Below are positions 51,001 to 64,000 of a stretch of DNA of 64,000 bases, piece after piece. This stretch comes from Phocoena phocoena (taxonomy: Eukaryota; Chordata; Mammalia; Artiodactyla; Phocoenidae): NCBI RefSeq assembly GCF_963924675.1, contig NW_027077402.1, forward strand, positions 1,426,001 to 1,490,000, in the 5' to 3' direction. A program made the position numbers and the translations under genes. The notes beneath the pieces are model-generated. The model was not told where the DNA came from and did not search any database. It worked only from the letters and a program-made list of their open reading frames with translations. Numbering within the stretch: position 1 is the first letter of the stretch; each line of letters starts with the position of its first letter.

Positions 51001-53550
51001 ACACTAACCCGTACCCTAATCCTAACACATACGCTAACAGTAACCCATACCCTAACACGTACGCTCACCCTAAACCGTTGTCGTACACTAACCTGTCCCC
51101 TAAACCGTCCCCGTCCCCTAACCCTAACACTAACCCTAACCCTAACCCTAACCCTAACCCTTACCCGAAGCGTTGCCCTAACCCGTCCCCTAATCCTACT
51201 CCGTATGTTAACACTAACCCTTACCCTAACACGTACGCTCACCCTAAAGCGTTGTCATACCCTAACCAGTCCCCTAAACCCTCCCCGTCCCCTAACCATA
51301 ACCCTACCCTAACCCTAACCCTAACCCTTACCCGAAGCCTTACACTAAACCGTCCACTAATCCTAACCCGTAAGCTAACACTAACCCGTACCCTAACACG
51401 TACGCTCACCCTAAACCGTTGTCGTACCATAACCTGTCTCCTAAACCGTCCCCGTCCCCTAAACCTAACCCTAACACTAACCGGTCCCCTAAGCCGTCCC
51501 CGTCCCCGTCCCCTAACCCTAAGCCTAACCCTAACGCTAACCCTTACCCGAAGCCTTACCCTAACCCGTCCCCTAATCCTAACCCGTACGCTAACACTAA
51601 CCCGTACCCTAACATGTACGCTTACCCTAAACCATTGTCATACCCTAACCTGTACCCTAAACCGTCCCCATCCCCTATTCCTAACCCTAACCCTAACCCT
51701 AACCGGTCCCCTGTACCATCCCCGTCCCTGTCCCCTAACCCTAAGCCTAACCATAACACTAAACCTTACCCGAAGCCTTACCCTAACCCGTCCCATAATC
51801 CTAACCCGTACGCTAACACTAACCCGTACCCTAACACGTACGCTCACACTAAACCGTTGTCGTATCCTAACCTTTCCCCTAAACCGTCCCCGTCCCATCA
51901 CCCTAACACTAACCCTATCCCTAACCCTAAACCTTACCCGAAGCCTTACCCTAACCTGTCACCTAATACTAAACCGTACGCAAACACTAACCCGTAGCCT
52001 AACACGTACGCTCACCCTAAACCGTTGCCGTACCCTAACCTGTCCCCTAAACCGTCCCCAGCCCCTAACCCTAACCCAAACCCTAACCCTAACCCTTACC
52101 TGAAGCCTTACCCTAACCCGTCCCGTAATCCTAAACCGTACGCTAACACTAAACCGTACCCTAACACCTACACTCACCCTAAAACGTTGACGTACACTAA
52201 CCTGTCCTCTAAACCATCCCCGTCCCCTAACCCTAACCCTAAACCTAACCCTAAACTTAACACTTACCCGAAGCCTTACCCTAACCCGTCCCCTAATCCT
52301 AACCCATACGCTAAAACTAAACCATACCCTAACACGTACGCTCACCCTAAACCGTTGTCTTACCCTAACCTGTCCCCTATACCGTCCCCATCCCCTAACC
52401 CTAACCCTTACCCTAAACATAACCCTAACCCTTAGCCGAAGCCTTACCCTAACCCGTCCCCTAATCCTAACCCATAAGCAAACAATAACCTGTACCGTAA
52501 CACGTACGCTAACCCTAAACATTTGTCTTACCTAACCTTTCCCCTAAACCGTCCCCGTCCCCTAACCATAACCCTAACCCTATCCCTAACCCTAACCCTT
52601 ACCCGAAGCCTTACCCTAACCCGTCCCCTAATCCTAACCCGTACGCTAACACTAACCCGTACCCTAACACGTACACCTACCGTAAACTGTTGTCGTACCC
52701 TAACCTGTCCCCTAAACCGTGCCCGTCCCCTAACCCTAACACTAACACTAACCCTAACCCTAACCCTAACCCTAACCCTAACCCTTACCCGAAGCCTTAC
52801 CCTAACACGTCCCTTAATCATAACACATACGCTAACACTAAACCGTACCCTAACACGTACGCTCACCCTAAACCGTTGTCATAGCCTAACCTGTCCCCTA
52901 AACCATCCCCGTCACCGTCCCCTAACCCTAAACCTAACCCTAACGCTAACCCTTACCCGAAACCTTACACTAACCCATCCCCTAATCCTATACTGTACGC
53001 TAACACTAAACCGTACCCTAACACGTACGCTCACCCTAAACCGTTGACGTACCCTAACCTGTCCCCTAAACCGTCCCCGTCCCCTAACCCTAACCCTAAC
53101 CCTAACACTTACCCGAAGCCTTACCCTACCCCGTCCCTTTGTCCTAACCCGTACGCTAACACTAACTCGTACCCTAACATGTACGCTCACACTAAACTAT
53201 TGTCGTACCCTAACCTGTCCCCTAAACCGTCGCTGTCCCCTAAACGTAACCCTAACCCTAACACTAACCCTAACCCTAACCCTTACCCGAAGCCTTACAC
53301 TAACCCGTCTCCTAATCCTAACCCGTACGCTAACACTAAACCATACCCTAACACGTACGTGCACCCTAAACCATGGTCGTACCCTAACCTGTCCTCTAAA
53401 CCGTCCCCGTCCCCTAAACCTAACCCTAACCCTAACCCTAACCCTTAGCCGAAGCCTTACCCTAACCCGTCTCCTAATCCTAACCCGTACACTAACACTA
53501 ACCCGTACCCTAACACGTACGCTCACCCTAAACCATTCTCGTACCATAAC
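48050..53550 (+). repeat. Large higher-order repeat of about 10 kb, copy B (sampled part)
   Basis: Matches copy A as listed there and copy C further right. The CAGTGCCC variant near 39682 recurs at 49709 and, as GAGTGCCC, at 59844. The TCCCCGTCTCCTAACCTTAA-type variant at 40081 recurs at 50113 and 60255. One base is missing near 49706 relative to copy A, a rare break of the six-base phase. Confidence 0.78.
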
Positions 53551-56500
53551 CTGTCCCCTAAACCGTCCCCGTACCCTAACCCTAACCTTAACCCTAACCC
53601 TTACCCGAAGACTTATACTAAACCGTCCACTAATCCTAACCCGTACGCTAACACTAACTCATACCCTAACACATACGCTCACCCTAAACCGTTGTCGTAA
53701 CATAACCTTTCTCCTAAACCGTCCCTGTCCCCTAACCCTAACCCTAACCCTAACCCTAACCGGTCCCCTAAGTCGTCCCCGTCCCTGTCCCCTAACCCTA
53801 AGCCTAAGCCTAACGCTAATCCTTACCCGAAGCCTTACCCTAACCCGTCCCCTAATCCTAACCGGTACGCTAACACTAAGCCGTACCCTAACATGTACGC
53901 TTAACCTAAACCATTGTCGTACCCTAACCTGTACCCTAAACCGTCCCCGTCCCCTAAGCCTAACCCTAACCCTAAACCTTACCCGAAGCCTTACCCTAAT
54001 CCGTCCCCTAATCCTAACCCGTACCCTAACACTAACCCGTACCCTAACACGTACGCTAACCCTAAACCGTTGTCGTACCCTATCCTGTCCCCTAAACCAT
54101 CCCCGTCCCCTAACCCTAACCCTAACCCTAACGCTTACCCGAAGCCTTACACTAACCCGTCCCCTAATCCTAACACGTTCGCTAACACTAACCCATACCC
54201 TAACACGTACGCTCACCCTAAATCATTGTCATACCCTATCCTGTCCCCTAAACCGTCCCCATCCCCTAACCCTATCCCTAACCCTAAACCTAACCCTAAC
54301 ACTAGCCCTTATCCGAAGCCTTATCCTAACCCGTCACCTAATCCTAACCCGTACGCTAACACTAAACCGTACCCTAACACGTACGCTCACCCTAAACCGT
54401 TGTGTACCCTAATATGTCCCCTAAATCCTCTCCGTCCCCTAACCCTAACCCTAACCCTAACCCTAACCCGAAGCCTTACCCTAACCCATCCCCTAGTCCT
54501 AACCAGTACGCTAACACTAACCCGTACCCTAACACGTACGCTCACCCTAAACCGTTGTCGTACCCTAACCTGTCCCCTAAACCGTGCCCATCCCTTAACC
54601 ATAACCCTAAACCTTACCCGAAGCCTTACCCTAACCCGTCCCCTAATCCTAACCCGTACGCTTACACAAACCTGTACCCTAACACGTAGGCTCACCCTAA
54701 ACCGTTGTCGTATCCTAACCTTGCCCCTAAACCCTCCCCGTCCCCTAACCCTAACCCTATCCCTAACCCTAAACCTTACCCGAAGCCTTACCCTAACCCG
54801 TCACCTAATCCTAACCCGTACACTAAAAGTAACGTTACCATAAAACGTATGCTAACCCTAAACCGTTGCCGTACACTAACCTGTCTCCCAAACCGTCCCC
54901 GTCCCCTAAACCTAACCCTTACCCTAACCCTAACGCTTACCCGAAGCCTTACACTAACCCGTCCCCTAATCCTAACCCGTACGCTAACACTAACCCGTAC
55001 CCTAACACGTACGCTCACCCTAAAACGTTGTCGTACCGTAACCAGTCCCCGAAACCGTCCCCGTCCCCTAACACTAACCCTAACCCTAACCCTTACCCGA
55101 AGCCTTACACAAAACCGTCCCATAATCCTAACCGGTACGCTAACACTAACCCGTACACTAACAGGTACGCTCACCCTAAACCGTTGCGGTACCCTAACCT
55201 ATCCCCTAAACCGTCCCCGTCCCCTAACCCTAACCCTGACCCTAACCCAAACCCTAACACTTACCCGAAGCCTTACCCTATCCCGTCCCCTAATCCTAAC
55301 CCGTACGTGAACACTAAACCTTACCTGAACATGTACAATCACCCTAAACCGTTGTCGTACCCTAACCTGTCCCCTAAACCGTCCCCATCCCCTAACCCTA
55401 ACCCTAACCCTAACCCTAAACCTAACCCTTACCCGAATCTTTACCCAAACCCGTCCCCGTATCCTAACTCGTACGATAAAACTAAACCGTACCCTAACAC
55501 GTACGCTCACCCTAAACCGTTGTCGTACCCTAACCTGTCACCTAAACCGTCCCCGTCCCCTAACCCTAACCCTAACTGGTCCCCTAAACCATCCCCGTCC
55601 CCGTCCCCTGACCCTATCCCTAACGCTAACCCTTACCCGAAGCCTTACACTAACCCGTCCCCTAATCCTAAAACGTACGCTAACACTAACCCGTACCCTA
55701 ACACGTACGCTTACCCTAAACCATGGTCGTACCTTAACCTCTCCCCTAAACCGTCCCTGTCCCCTAAACCTAACCCTAACCCTAACAATAACCCTTACCC
55801 GAAGCCTTAACGTAACCCGTCCCCTAATCATAAACCGTACGGTAACACTAACCCATACCCTAACACGTACGCTCAACCTAAACCGTTCTCGTACACTAAA
55901 CTTTCAACTAAAATGTCCCCATCCCCTAACCCTAACCCTAACCCTAACCCTTACCCTTACCTGAAGCCTTACACAAACCCGTCCACTAATCCTAACACGT
56001 ACGCTAACACTAAACCGTACCCTAACACGTACGCTGACCCTAAACCGTTGTCGTATCTTTACCTTTCTCTTAAACCTTCCCCGTCCCCAAACCCTAACAC
56101 TAACCCTATCCCTAAACCTAACACTTACCCGAAGCCTTACCCTAACACATCCCCTATACTAACCCGTACGCTAACACTAAACCGTACCCTAACACGTACA
56201 CTCACCCTAAAACGTTGTCGTACCCTAACCTGTCCCCTAAACCGTCCCCGTCCCCTAACCCTAACCCTAAACCTAACCGTAACCCTAACACTAACCCGAA
56301 ACCTTACCCTAATCCGTCCTCTAATCTTAACCCATACGCTAACACTAACACGTACCCTAACACGTACGCTCTCCCTAAACCGTTGTCGTACCCTAACCTG
56401 TCCCCTAAACCATCGCTGTCCCATAACCCTAACCCTAACCCAAAACCTAACACTTACCCGAAGACTTACACTAACCCGTCCCCTAATCCTTACCAGTACG

Positions 56501-59369
56501 CTAACACTAACCCATACCTTAACACGTACGCTCACCCTAAACGGTTGTCGTACCCTAACATGTCCCCTAAACCGTCCCTGTCCCCTAACACTAACCCTAA
56601 CCCTAACCCTAAACCTAACCCTTACCCGAAGCCTTACCCTAACCCAACCCCTAATCCTATCCCGTACGCTAACACTAACCCATACCCTAACACGTACGCT
56701 CACCCTAAACCGTTGTCGTACCCTAACCTGTCCCATAAACAGTCCCTGTCCCTTAATCCTAACCCTAAACCTTACCCGAAGCCTTACCCTAACCCGTCCC
56801 CTAATCCTAAACCGTACGCTAACATTAACCCATACCGTAATATGTACACTCACCCTAAACCGTTGTCGTACCCTAACCTGTCCCCTAAACCGTCCACATC
56901 CCCTAACCCTAACCATAACCCTAACCCTTACCCGAAGCCTTACACTTACCCGTCCCCTAATCCTAACCCGTACACTAACACTAACCCATACCCTAACGTA
57001 CGCTCACCCTAAACCGTTTTCGTACACTAACCTGTCCCCTAAACAGTCCCCGTCCCCTAATCCTAACCCTAACCCTAACCGTAACACTAAACCTTACCCG
57101 AAGCCTTACCCTAACCCGTCCCCTAATCCTAACCCATAGGCTAACACTAACCCGTACCTGAACACTTACGCTCACCCTAAACCGTTGTCATAACCTAACG
57201 TGTCCCCTAATCCGTCCCCATCACCTAACACTAACCCTAACCCTAACCCTAACCCTAACCCTTACCCGAAACCTTGCCCTAACACATTCCCTAATCCTAA
57301 CCCGTACGCTAACACTAACACGTACGCTAACAGGTACGCTCACCCTAAACCGTTGTTGTACCCTAACATGTCCCCTAAACCGTCCCCGTCCCCAAACCCT
57401 AACAATAACCCTAACCCTAACCCTAACCCTAACCCTTACCCGAAGCCTTACCCTAACCCGTCCCCTAATCATAACCTGTACGCTAAAACTAACCCATACC
57501 CTAACACGTACCCTCACCCTAAACAGTTGTCATACCCTAACCTATCCTCTAAACCGTCCCGTCTCCTAACCCTAACCCCAACCCTAACCCTAACCCTTAC
57601 CCGCAGCCTTACCCTAACCCGTGCCCTAAACCTAACACATACACTAACACTAAACAGTACCCTAACACGTACGCTTAACCTAAACCCTTGTCGTACACTA
57701 ACCTGTCCCCTAAACTGTCCCCGTCCTCTAACCCTAACCCTAACCCTAACTCTAGCCCTTACCCTAAGCCTTACGCTAACCCGTCCCCTAATCCTAACCC
57801 GTACGCTAAGAGTAACCCGTACCCTAACACGTACGCTCACCCTAAACCGTAGTCATAAACTAACCTGTCCCCTAAAACATTCCCGTCCCCTAACCCTAAC
57901 CCTAACCCTAAGCCTAACCATAACCCTTACCCGAAGCCTTACCCTAACCCGTCCCCTAATCCTAACCTGTATGCTAACACTAACCCGTACCCTGACACAT
58001 ACGCTCACCCTAAACCATTGTCGTACCCTAACCTGTCCCCTAAACCGTCCGAGTCCCCTAACCCTAACCCTAACCCTAACCCTAACCTTACCCCTTACCC
58101 GAAGCCTTAAACTATCCCGTCCCCTAATCCTAACCCGTACGCTAACACTAACCCGTACCCTAACACGTACGCTCACCCTAAACCACTGTCGTACCATAAC
58201 CTGTTATCTAAACCGTCCCCATCCCCGTTCCCTAACCCTAACCCTAACCCTAACCCTTACCCGAAGCCTTACCCTAACCCATCCACTAATCCTAAATCGT
58301 ACGCTAACACTAACCCATACCCTAACACGTAGGCTCAGGCTAAACCATTGTCGTACACTAACCTGTCCCCTAAACCATCCCCGTCCCCTAACCCTAACCC
58401 TAACACTAACCCTAACCCTAACCCTTACCCGAAGCCTTACCCTAACCCGTCGCCTAATCCTACTCCGTTCATTAACAATAAACCGTACCCTAACATGTAC
58501 GCTCACCCTAAACCGTTGTTGTACCCTAAACTGTCCCCTAAAGCATCCCCATCCCCTAACCCTAACCCTAAACCTAACCCTAACTCTAACCCTTACCCGA
58601 AGCCTTACCCTTACCCGTCCCCTAACCCTAACCTGTACGCTAACACTAACCCGTACCCTAACACGTACGCTCACCCTAAACCGTTGTCGTACCCTAACCT
58701 GTCCCCTAAACCGTCCCCGTCCCCTAACCCAAACCCTAACCCTAACCCTAAACCTAACGGTAACCCTTACCCGAAGCCTTACACTAACCAGTTTCCTAAT
58801 CCTAACCCGTACCCTAACACTAACTCGTACCCTAACACGTACACTCACCCAAAACCGTTGTCGTACACTAACCTGTCCCCTAAACCGTCCCCATCCCCTA
58901 ACCCTAAACCTAACCCTAACCCTAACCCTAACCCTTACCCGAAGCCTTACGCTAACCCGTCCCCTAGTCCTAAGCCGTACGCTAACACTAACCCGTACCC
59001 TAACACGTACTCTCACACTAAACCGTTGTCGTACCCTAACCTGTCCCCTAAACCGTCGCCGTCCCCTAAAGCTAACCCTAACCTAACACTAACCCTAACC
59101 CTAACACTTACCCGAAGCCTTACCCTAACCCGTCTCCTAATCCTAACCCGTACGCTAACACTAACCCATACCCTAACACGTACGCTCACCCTAAACCATT
59201 GTCGTACCCTAACCGGTCCCCTAAACCGACCCCGTCCCCTAACCCTAACCCTAACCCTAACCCTAACCCTAACCCTAACACTAACCCTTACCCGAAGCCT
59301 TAACCTAACCCGTCACCTAATCCTAACCCGTACGCCAACACTAATCCATAACCTAACACGTACGCTCAC

Positions 59370-61300
59370 CCTAAAGCGTTGTCGTACCCTAACATGTCCC
59401 CTAAATCCTCTCCGTCCCCTAACCCTAACCCTAACCCTAAACCTAGCTCTTACGCTAAGCCTTACGCTAACCCGTCCCCTAATCCTAACCCGTACGCTAA
59501 CAGTAACGTGTACCCTAACACGTACGCTCACCCTAAATCGTGGTCGTACACTATCCTGTCCCCTAAACCGTCCCCGCCACCTAACCCTAAACCTAACCCT
59601 AATCCTTACCCTAACCCTAACCCGAAGCCTTACCCTAAGCCGTCCCCTAATCCTAATCCGTACGCTAACACTAAACCGTACCCTAACACGTACGCTCACC
59701 CTAAACCGTTGTCGTACCCTAACCTGTCCCCTATACCGTCCCAGTCTACTAACCCTCACCCTAATCCTAACCCTAACCCTAACCCTTACCCGAAGCCTTA
59801 CCCTAACCCGTCCCCTAATCCTAACCCGTACGCTAACACTAACGAGTGCCCCAACACGTATGCTCACCCTAAACCGTTGTCGTACCTTAACCTGTCCCTT
59901 AAACAGTCCCCGTTCACAAACCCTAACCCTAACACTAACCCTAACCATAACCCTTACCCGAAGCCTTACCCTAACCCGTCCCCTAATCCTAACCCTTACG
60001 CTTACACTAACCCGTACCCTAACACGTACGCTCACCCTAAACAGTTGTCGTACCCTAAACTGTCCCCTAAACCGTCCCCGTCCTCTAACCCTAACTCTAA
60101 CCCTAACCCTAACCCTAACCCTAACCCTTACCCGAAGCCTTACACTAACCCGTCACCTAATCCTAACCCATACGCTAACACTAACCCGTACCCTAACACG
60201 TACGTTCACCCTAAACCATTGTCGTACCATAACCTGTCCCCTAAACCGTCCCGGTCCCCGTCTCCTAACCTTAACTTAAACCCTAAAGCTAACCCTAACC
60301 CTTACCCGAAGACTTACACTAACCCGTCCCCTAATCCTAACCTGTACGCTAACACTAACCCTTACCCTAACACGTACGCTCACCCTAAACCGTTGTCGTA
60401 CACTAACCTGTCCCCTAAACCGTCCCCGTCCCCTAACCCTAACTCTAACCCTAACCCTAACCCTAACACTTACCGTAAGCCTTACCATAACCCGTCCCCT
60501 AATCCTAAACCGTACACTAACACTAACCAGTACCCTAACACGTACGCTTACCCTAAACCGTTGTCGTACCCTAACCTGTCCCCTAAACCATCCCCGTCCC
60601 CTACCCCTAAACCTAACCCTAACCCTAACCCTTACCCGAAGCCTTACACTAACCCGTCCCCTAATCCTAAACCGTACGCTAACACTAACCCGTACCCTAA
60701 CACGTACGCTCAACCTAAAATGTTGTCGTACACTAACCAGTCCCCTGAACCGTCCCCGTCCCCTAAACCTAACCCTAACACTAACCCTAACACTTACCCT
60801 AAGCCTTACACTAAACCGTCCCCTAAACCTAACCCGTGCGCTAACAGTAACCCGTACCCTAACACGTAAGCTCACCCTAAACCGTTATCGTACCCTAACT
60901 TGTCTCCTAAGGCGTCCCCGCCCCCTAACCCTACCCCGAATTCTAACCCTAACCGGTCCCCTAAACCGTGCCGTCCCCATCCCCTAACCCTAATCCTAAC
61001 GCTAACCCTTACCCGAAGCCTTACGCTAACCCGTCCCCTAATCCTAACCCGTACGCTAACACTAACCCGTACCCTAACATGTACGCTTCCCCTAAACCAT
61101 TGTCGTACCCTAACCTGTCCCCTAAACCGTCCCGGTCCCCTAACCCTAACCCTAACCCTAACACTAACCGGTCCCCTAAATCGTCCCCGTCCCCGTCCCC
61201 AAACCCTAAGCCTAACCCTAACGCTAACCCTTACCCGAAGCCTTACCCGAACCCGTCCCATAATCCTAACCCGTACGCTAACACTAACCCATAGCCTAAA
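59370..61300 (+). repeat. Large higher-order repeat of about 10 kb, copy C (sampled part)
   Basis: Carries the same ordered variants as copies A and B, about 10.14 kb after copy B: GAGTGCCC at 59844, CAGTCCCCGTTC near 59904 and the TCCCCGTCTCCTAACCTTAA passage at 60255. It is more diverged than A and B are from each other at the sites compared. Confidence 0.7.
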
Positions 61301-64000
61301 ACGTACGCTCACACTAAACCGTTGCCGTACCCTAACCTGTCCCCTAAACCGTCCCCGTCCCCTAACCCTAACCCTAATCCTTACCTGAAGCCTTACCCTA
61401 TCCCGTCCCCTAATCCTAACCCGTACGCTAACATTAAACCGTACCCTAACACCTACACTCACCCTAAAACGTTGTCGTACCCTAACCTGTCCCCTAAACC
61501 GTACCCTTCCCCTAACCCTAACCCTAACCCTAACCCTAACCCTTACCCGAAACCTTACACTAACCCGTCCCCTAATCCTAACGCGTACGTTAACACTAAC
61601 CATTACCCTAACCCGTACGCTCACCCTATACCGTTGTCGTACCCTAACCTGTCCCCTAAAACGTCCCCATCCACTAACCCTAACCCTAGCCCTAACTCTA
61701 ACCCTAACCCTTACCCGAAGCCTTACCGTAACCCGTCCCCTAATCCTAACGCATACGCTAACACTAACCAGTACCCTAACACGTACGCTCACCCTAAAAC
61801 GTTGTCGTACCCTAAGCTGTCACGTAAACCCTCCCCGTCCCCGTCCCCAAACCCTAACCCTAACCCTAACACTTACCCGAAGCCTTATCCTTACCCGTCC
61901 CCTAATACTAACCTGTACGCTAACACTAACCCGTACCCTAACACGTACGCTCACCCTAAACCATTGTCGTACCCTAACCTGTCCCCTAAACCGTCCCCGT
62001 CCCCGTCCCCTAACCCTAACCCTAATCCTAACCCTTACCCGAAAACTTACCCTAACCCGTCCCCTAATCCTAACCCGTACGCCAACACTAACCTGTACCG
62101 TAAAACTTACGCTCACCCTAAACCGTTGTCGTACACAAAACTGTCCCCTAAACCTTCCCCGTCTCCTAACCCTAACCCTAAGCCTTACCCGAAGCCTTAC
62201 ACTAACCCGTCCCCTAATCCTAACCTGTACGCTAACACTAACCCTTACCCTAACACGTACGCTCGCCCTAAACCGTTGTCGTACACTAACCTGTCCCCTA
62301 AAACGTCCCCGTCCCCGTCCCCAACCCTAACCCTAACCCTACCCCTTACCCAAAGCCTTACCCTAACCCGTCCCCTAATCGTAACCCGTACGCTAACACT
62401 AACGTGTACCTTAACACGTACGCTCACCCTAAACCGTTGTCGTAAACTAATGTGTCCCCTAAACCGTGCCCATCCCCTAACACTAACCCTAACCCTAACC
62501 CTTACCCGAAGCCTTACGCTAACACATTACCTAATCCTAACCCGTACGCTAACACTAACCCGTACCCTAACACGTACGCTCACCCTAAACCGCTGTCGTA
62601 CCCTAACATATCCGCTAAACCGTCCCCGTCCCCTAACACTAACCCCAACCCTAACCCTAACCTTTACCCGAAGCCTTACCCTAACCCGTGCCCTAAACCT
62701 AACCCGTACACTGACACTAACCAGTACCCTAACATGTACGCTTAACGTAAACCCTTGTCGTACACTAACCTGTCCCCTAAACCGTCCCCGTCCCCTAACC
62801 CTAATCCTTACTGTAACCCTAACCCGAAGCCTTACCCTAAGCCGTCCCCTAATCCTAAACCGTACGCTAACACTAACCCGTACCCTTACACATACGCTCA
62901 CCATAAACCATTGTCGTACCTTAACCTGTCCCCTAAACCGTCCCCGTCCACTAACCCTAACCCTAACCCTAAACCTAACCCTTACCCAAAGCCTTACACT
63001 AACCCGTCCACTAATCCTAACGCGTACGCTCACACTAACCAGTACCCTAACACGTACGCTCAACCTAAACCGTTGTCGTACCCTAACCTGTCCCCTAAAA
63101 CGTCCCCATCCACTAACCCTAACCCTAGCCCTAACTCTAACCCTAACCCTTACCCGAAGCCTTACCGTAACCCGTCCCCTAATCCTAACGCATACGCTAA
63201 CACTAAACAGTACCCTAACACGTACACTCACCCTAAACCGTTGTCGTACCTTAACCTGTCCCCTAAACTGTCCCCATCCCCTAACCCTACCCCTAACCCT
63301 AACTCTAACCCTAACCCTTACCCGAAGCCTTACACTAGCCCGTCCCCTAATCCTACCACGTACATTAAAACTAACCCATACCCTAACACGTTCGCTCACC
63401 CTAATCCGTTGTCGTACCCTAACCTATCCTCTAAACCGTACCCGTCCCCTAACCCTAACCCCAACCCTAAACCTAACCCTTACCCGCAGCATTACCCTAA
63501 CCCGTGCCCTAAACCTAACCCATACACTAACACTAAACAGTACCCTAACACGTACGCTTAACCTAAAGCCTTGTCGTACACTAACCTGTCCCCTAAACTG
63601 TCCACGTCCTCTAACCCTTACCCTAACCCTAACCCTAGCCCTTACCCTAAGCCTTACGCTAACCCGTCCCTTAATCCTAGCCCGTACGCTAACAGCAACA
63701 CGTACCCTAACACGTACACTCACCCTAAACCGTTGTCATGATCTAACCTGTCCCCTAAACCGTTCCCGTACCCTAACCCTAACCCTAACCCTAACCATAA
63801 CCATAACCCTTACCCGAAGCCTTACACTAACCCGTCCCCTAATCCTAACCCGTACGCTAACACTAACCCGTACCCTAACACGTACGCTCACCCTAAACCG
63901 TTGTCATACCATAACCTGTCCCCAAAACCGTCCCCATCCCCTAACCCTAACCCTAACACTAACTCTAATCCTTACCCGAAACCTGACCCTAAACTGTCCC

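Larger units (their letters stand above)
30306..64000 (+). repeat. Degenerate telomere-like satellite array, right block
   Basis: A 33.7-kb array with the CCCTAA strand on top. A monomer reads roughly GTACCC TAACAC GTACGC, then TCACCC TAAACC GTTGTC, then a CTGTCCCCTAAACCGTCCCC-type stretch, a short run of perfect CCCTAA units, TTACCC GAAGCC TTACCC, and CGTCCCCTAATCC. Sampled spacings are 150, 162, 168 (from 32101) and 168, 156, 162, 168 (from 38047), all multiples of six. Two of three frames per strand lack stops, so open frames of up to 1,045 codons arise by composition alone. The array continues past the window end. It may correspond to the terminal GC-rich satellite reported in baleen whales, which I could not verify. 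Confidence 0.94.

Overview
The window is a block of mammalian heterochromatin with no intact protein-coding gene that I can support. Two short interspersed elements (about 5718-5926 and 11906-12116) match the tRNA-Glu-derived CHR family of cetaceans, hippos and ruminants. A 1.74-kb tandem repeat matches, in unit length and in its L1-derived core, the common cetacean satellite. The host is therefore very probably a whale. The unit length of about 1,742-1,751 bp fits what I recall for baleen whales, sperm whales and other non-delphinids better than the roughly 1.58-kb delphinid form; this is recalled, not checked.

Layout, left to right. (1) 1-3283: degenerate telomere-like array with the CCCTAA strand on top. 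(2) 3284-13932: nearly six units of the 1.74-kb satellite, each carrying a 72-bp near-perfect palindrome, two of them interrupted by a CHR SINE with target duplications. (3) 13933-19122: a GC-rich satellite of about 590 bp per unit, itself about eleven diverged monomers of roughly 54 bp, joined to the 1.74-kb satellite inside a palindrome. (4) 19123-20245: a fragment of the 1.74-kb satellite. (5) 20246-25265: the only non-satellite island, holding an L1 3' fragment, unrecognised unique DNA, a small minisatellite, a decayed class I endogenous retrovirus (pol and env remnants, probable LTR) and an L1 3' UTR. (6) 25471-30305: a highly diverged satellite copy followed by about two more typical units. 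(7) 30306-64000: 33.7 kb of degenerate telomere-like repeats in monomers of about 25-28 hexamers (150-168 bp), organised into higher-order repeats of about 0.9-1.0 kb and about 10 kb.

The C-rich strand is on the + strand in both telomere-like arrays. If the block lies near a chromosome end, the telomere is expected to the left. The long open frames in these arrays (up to 1,045 codons) exist only because two of the three frames of a CCCTAA repeat lack stops, and I do not annotate them as genes. The points most worth following are the hexamer-phased satellite with its three-level repeat hierarchy, the palindrome with signs of arm-to-arm homogenisation, the old copy of the 1.74-kb satellite at 25.1-26.6 kb, and the 590-bp satellite that breaks into a palindrome.
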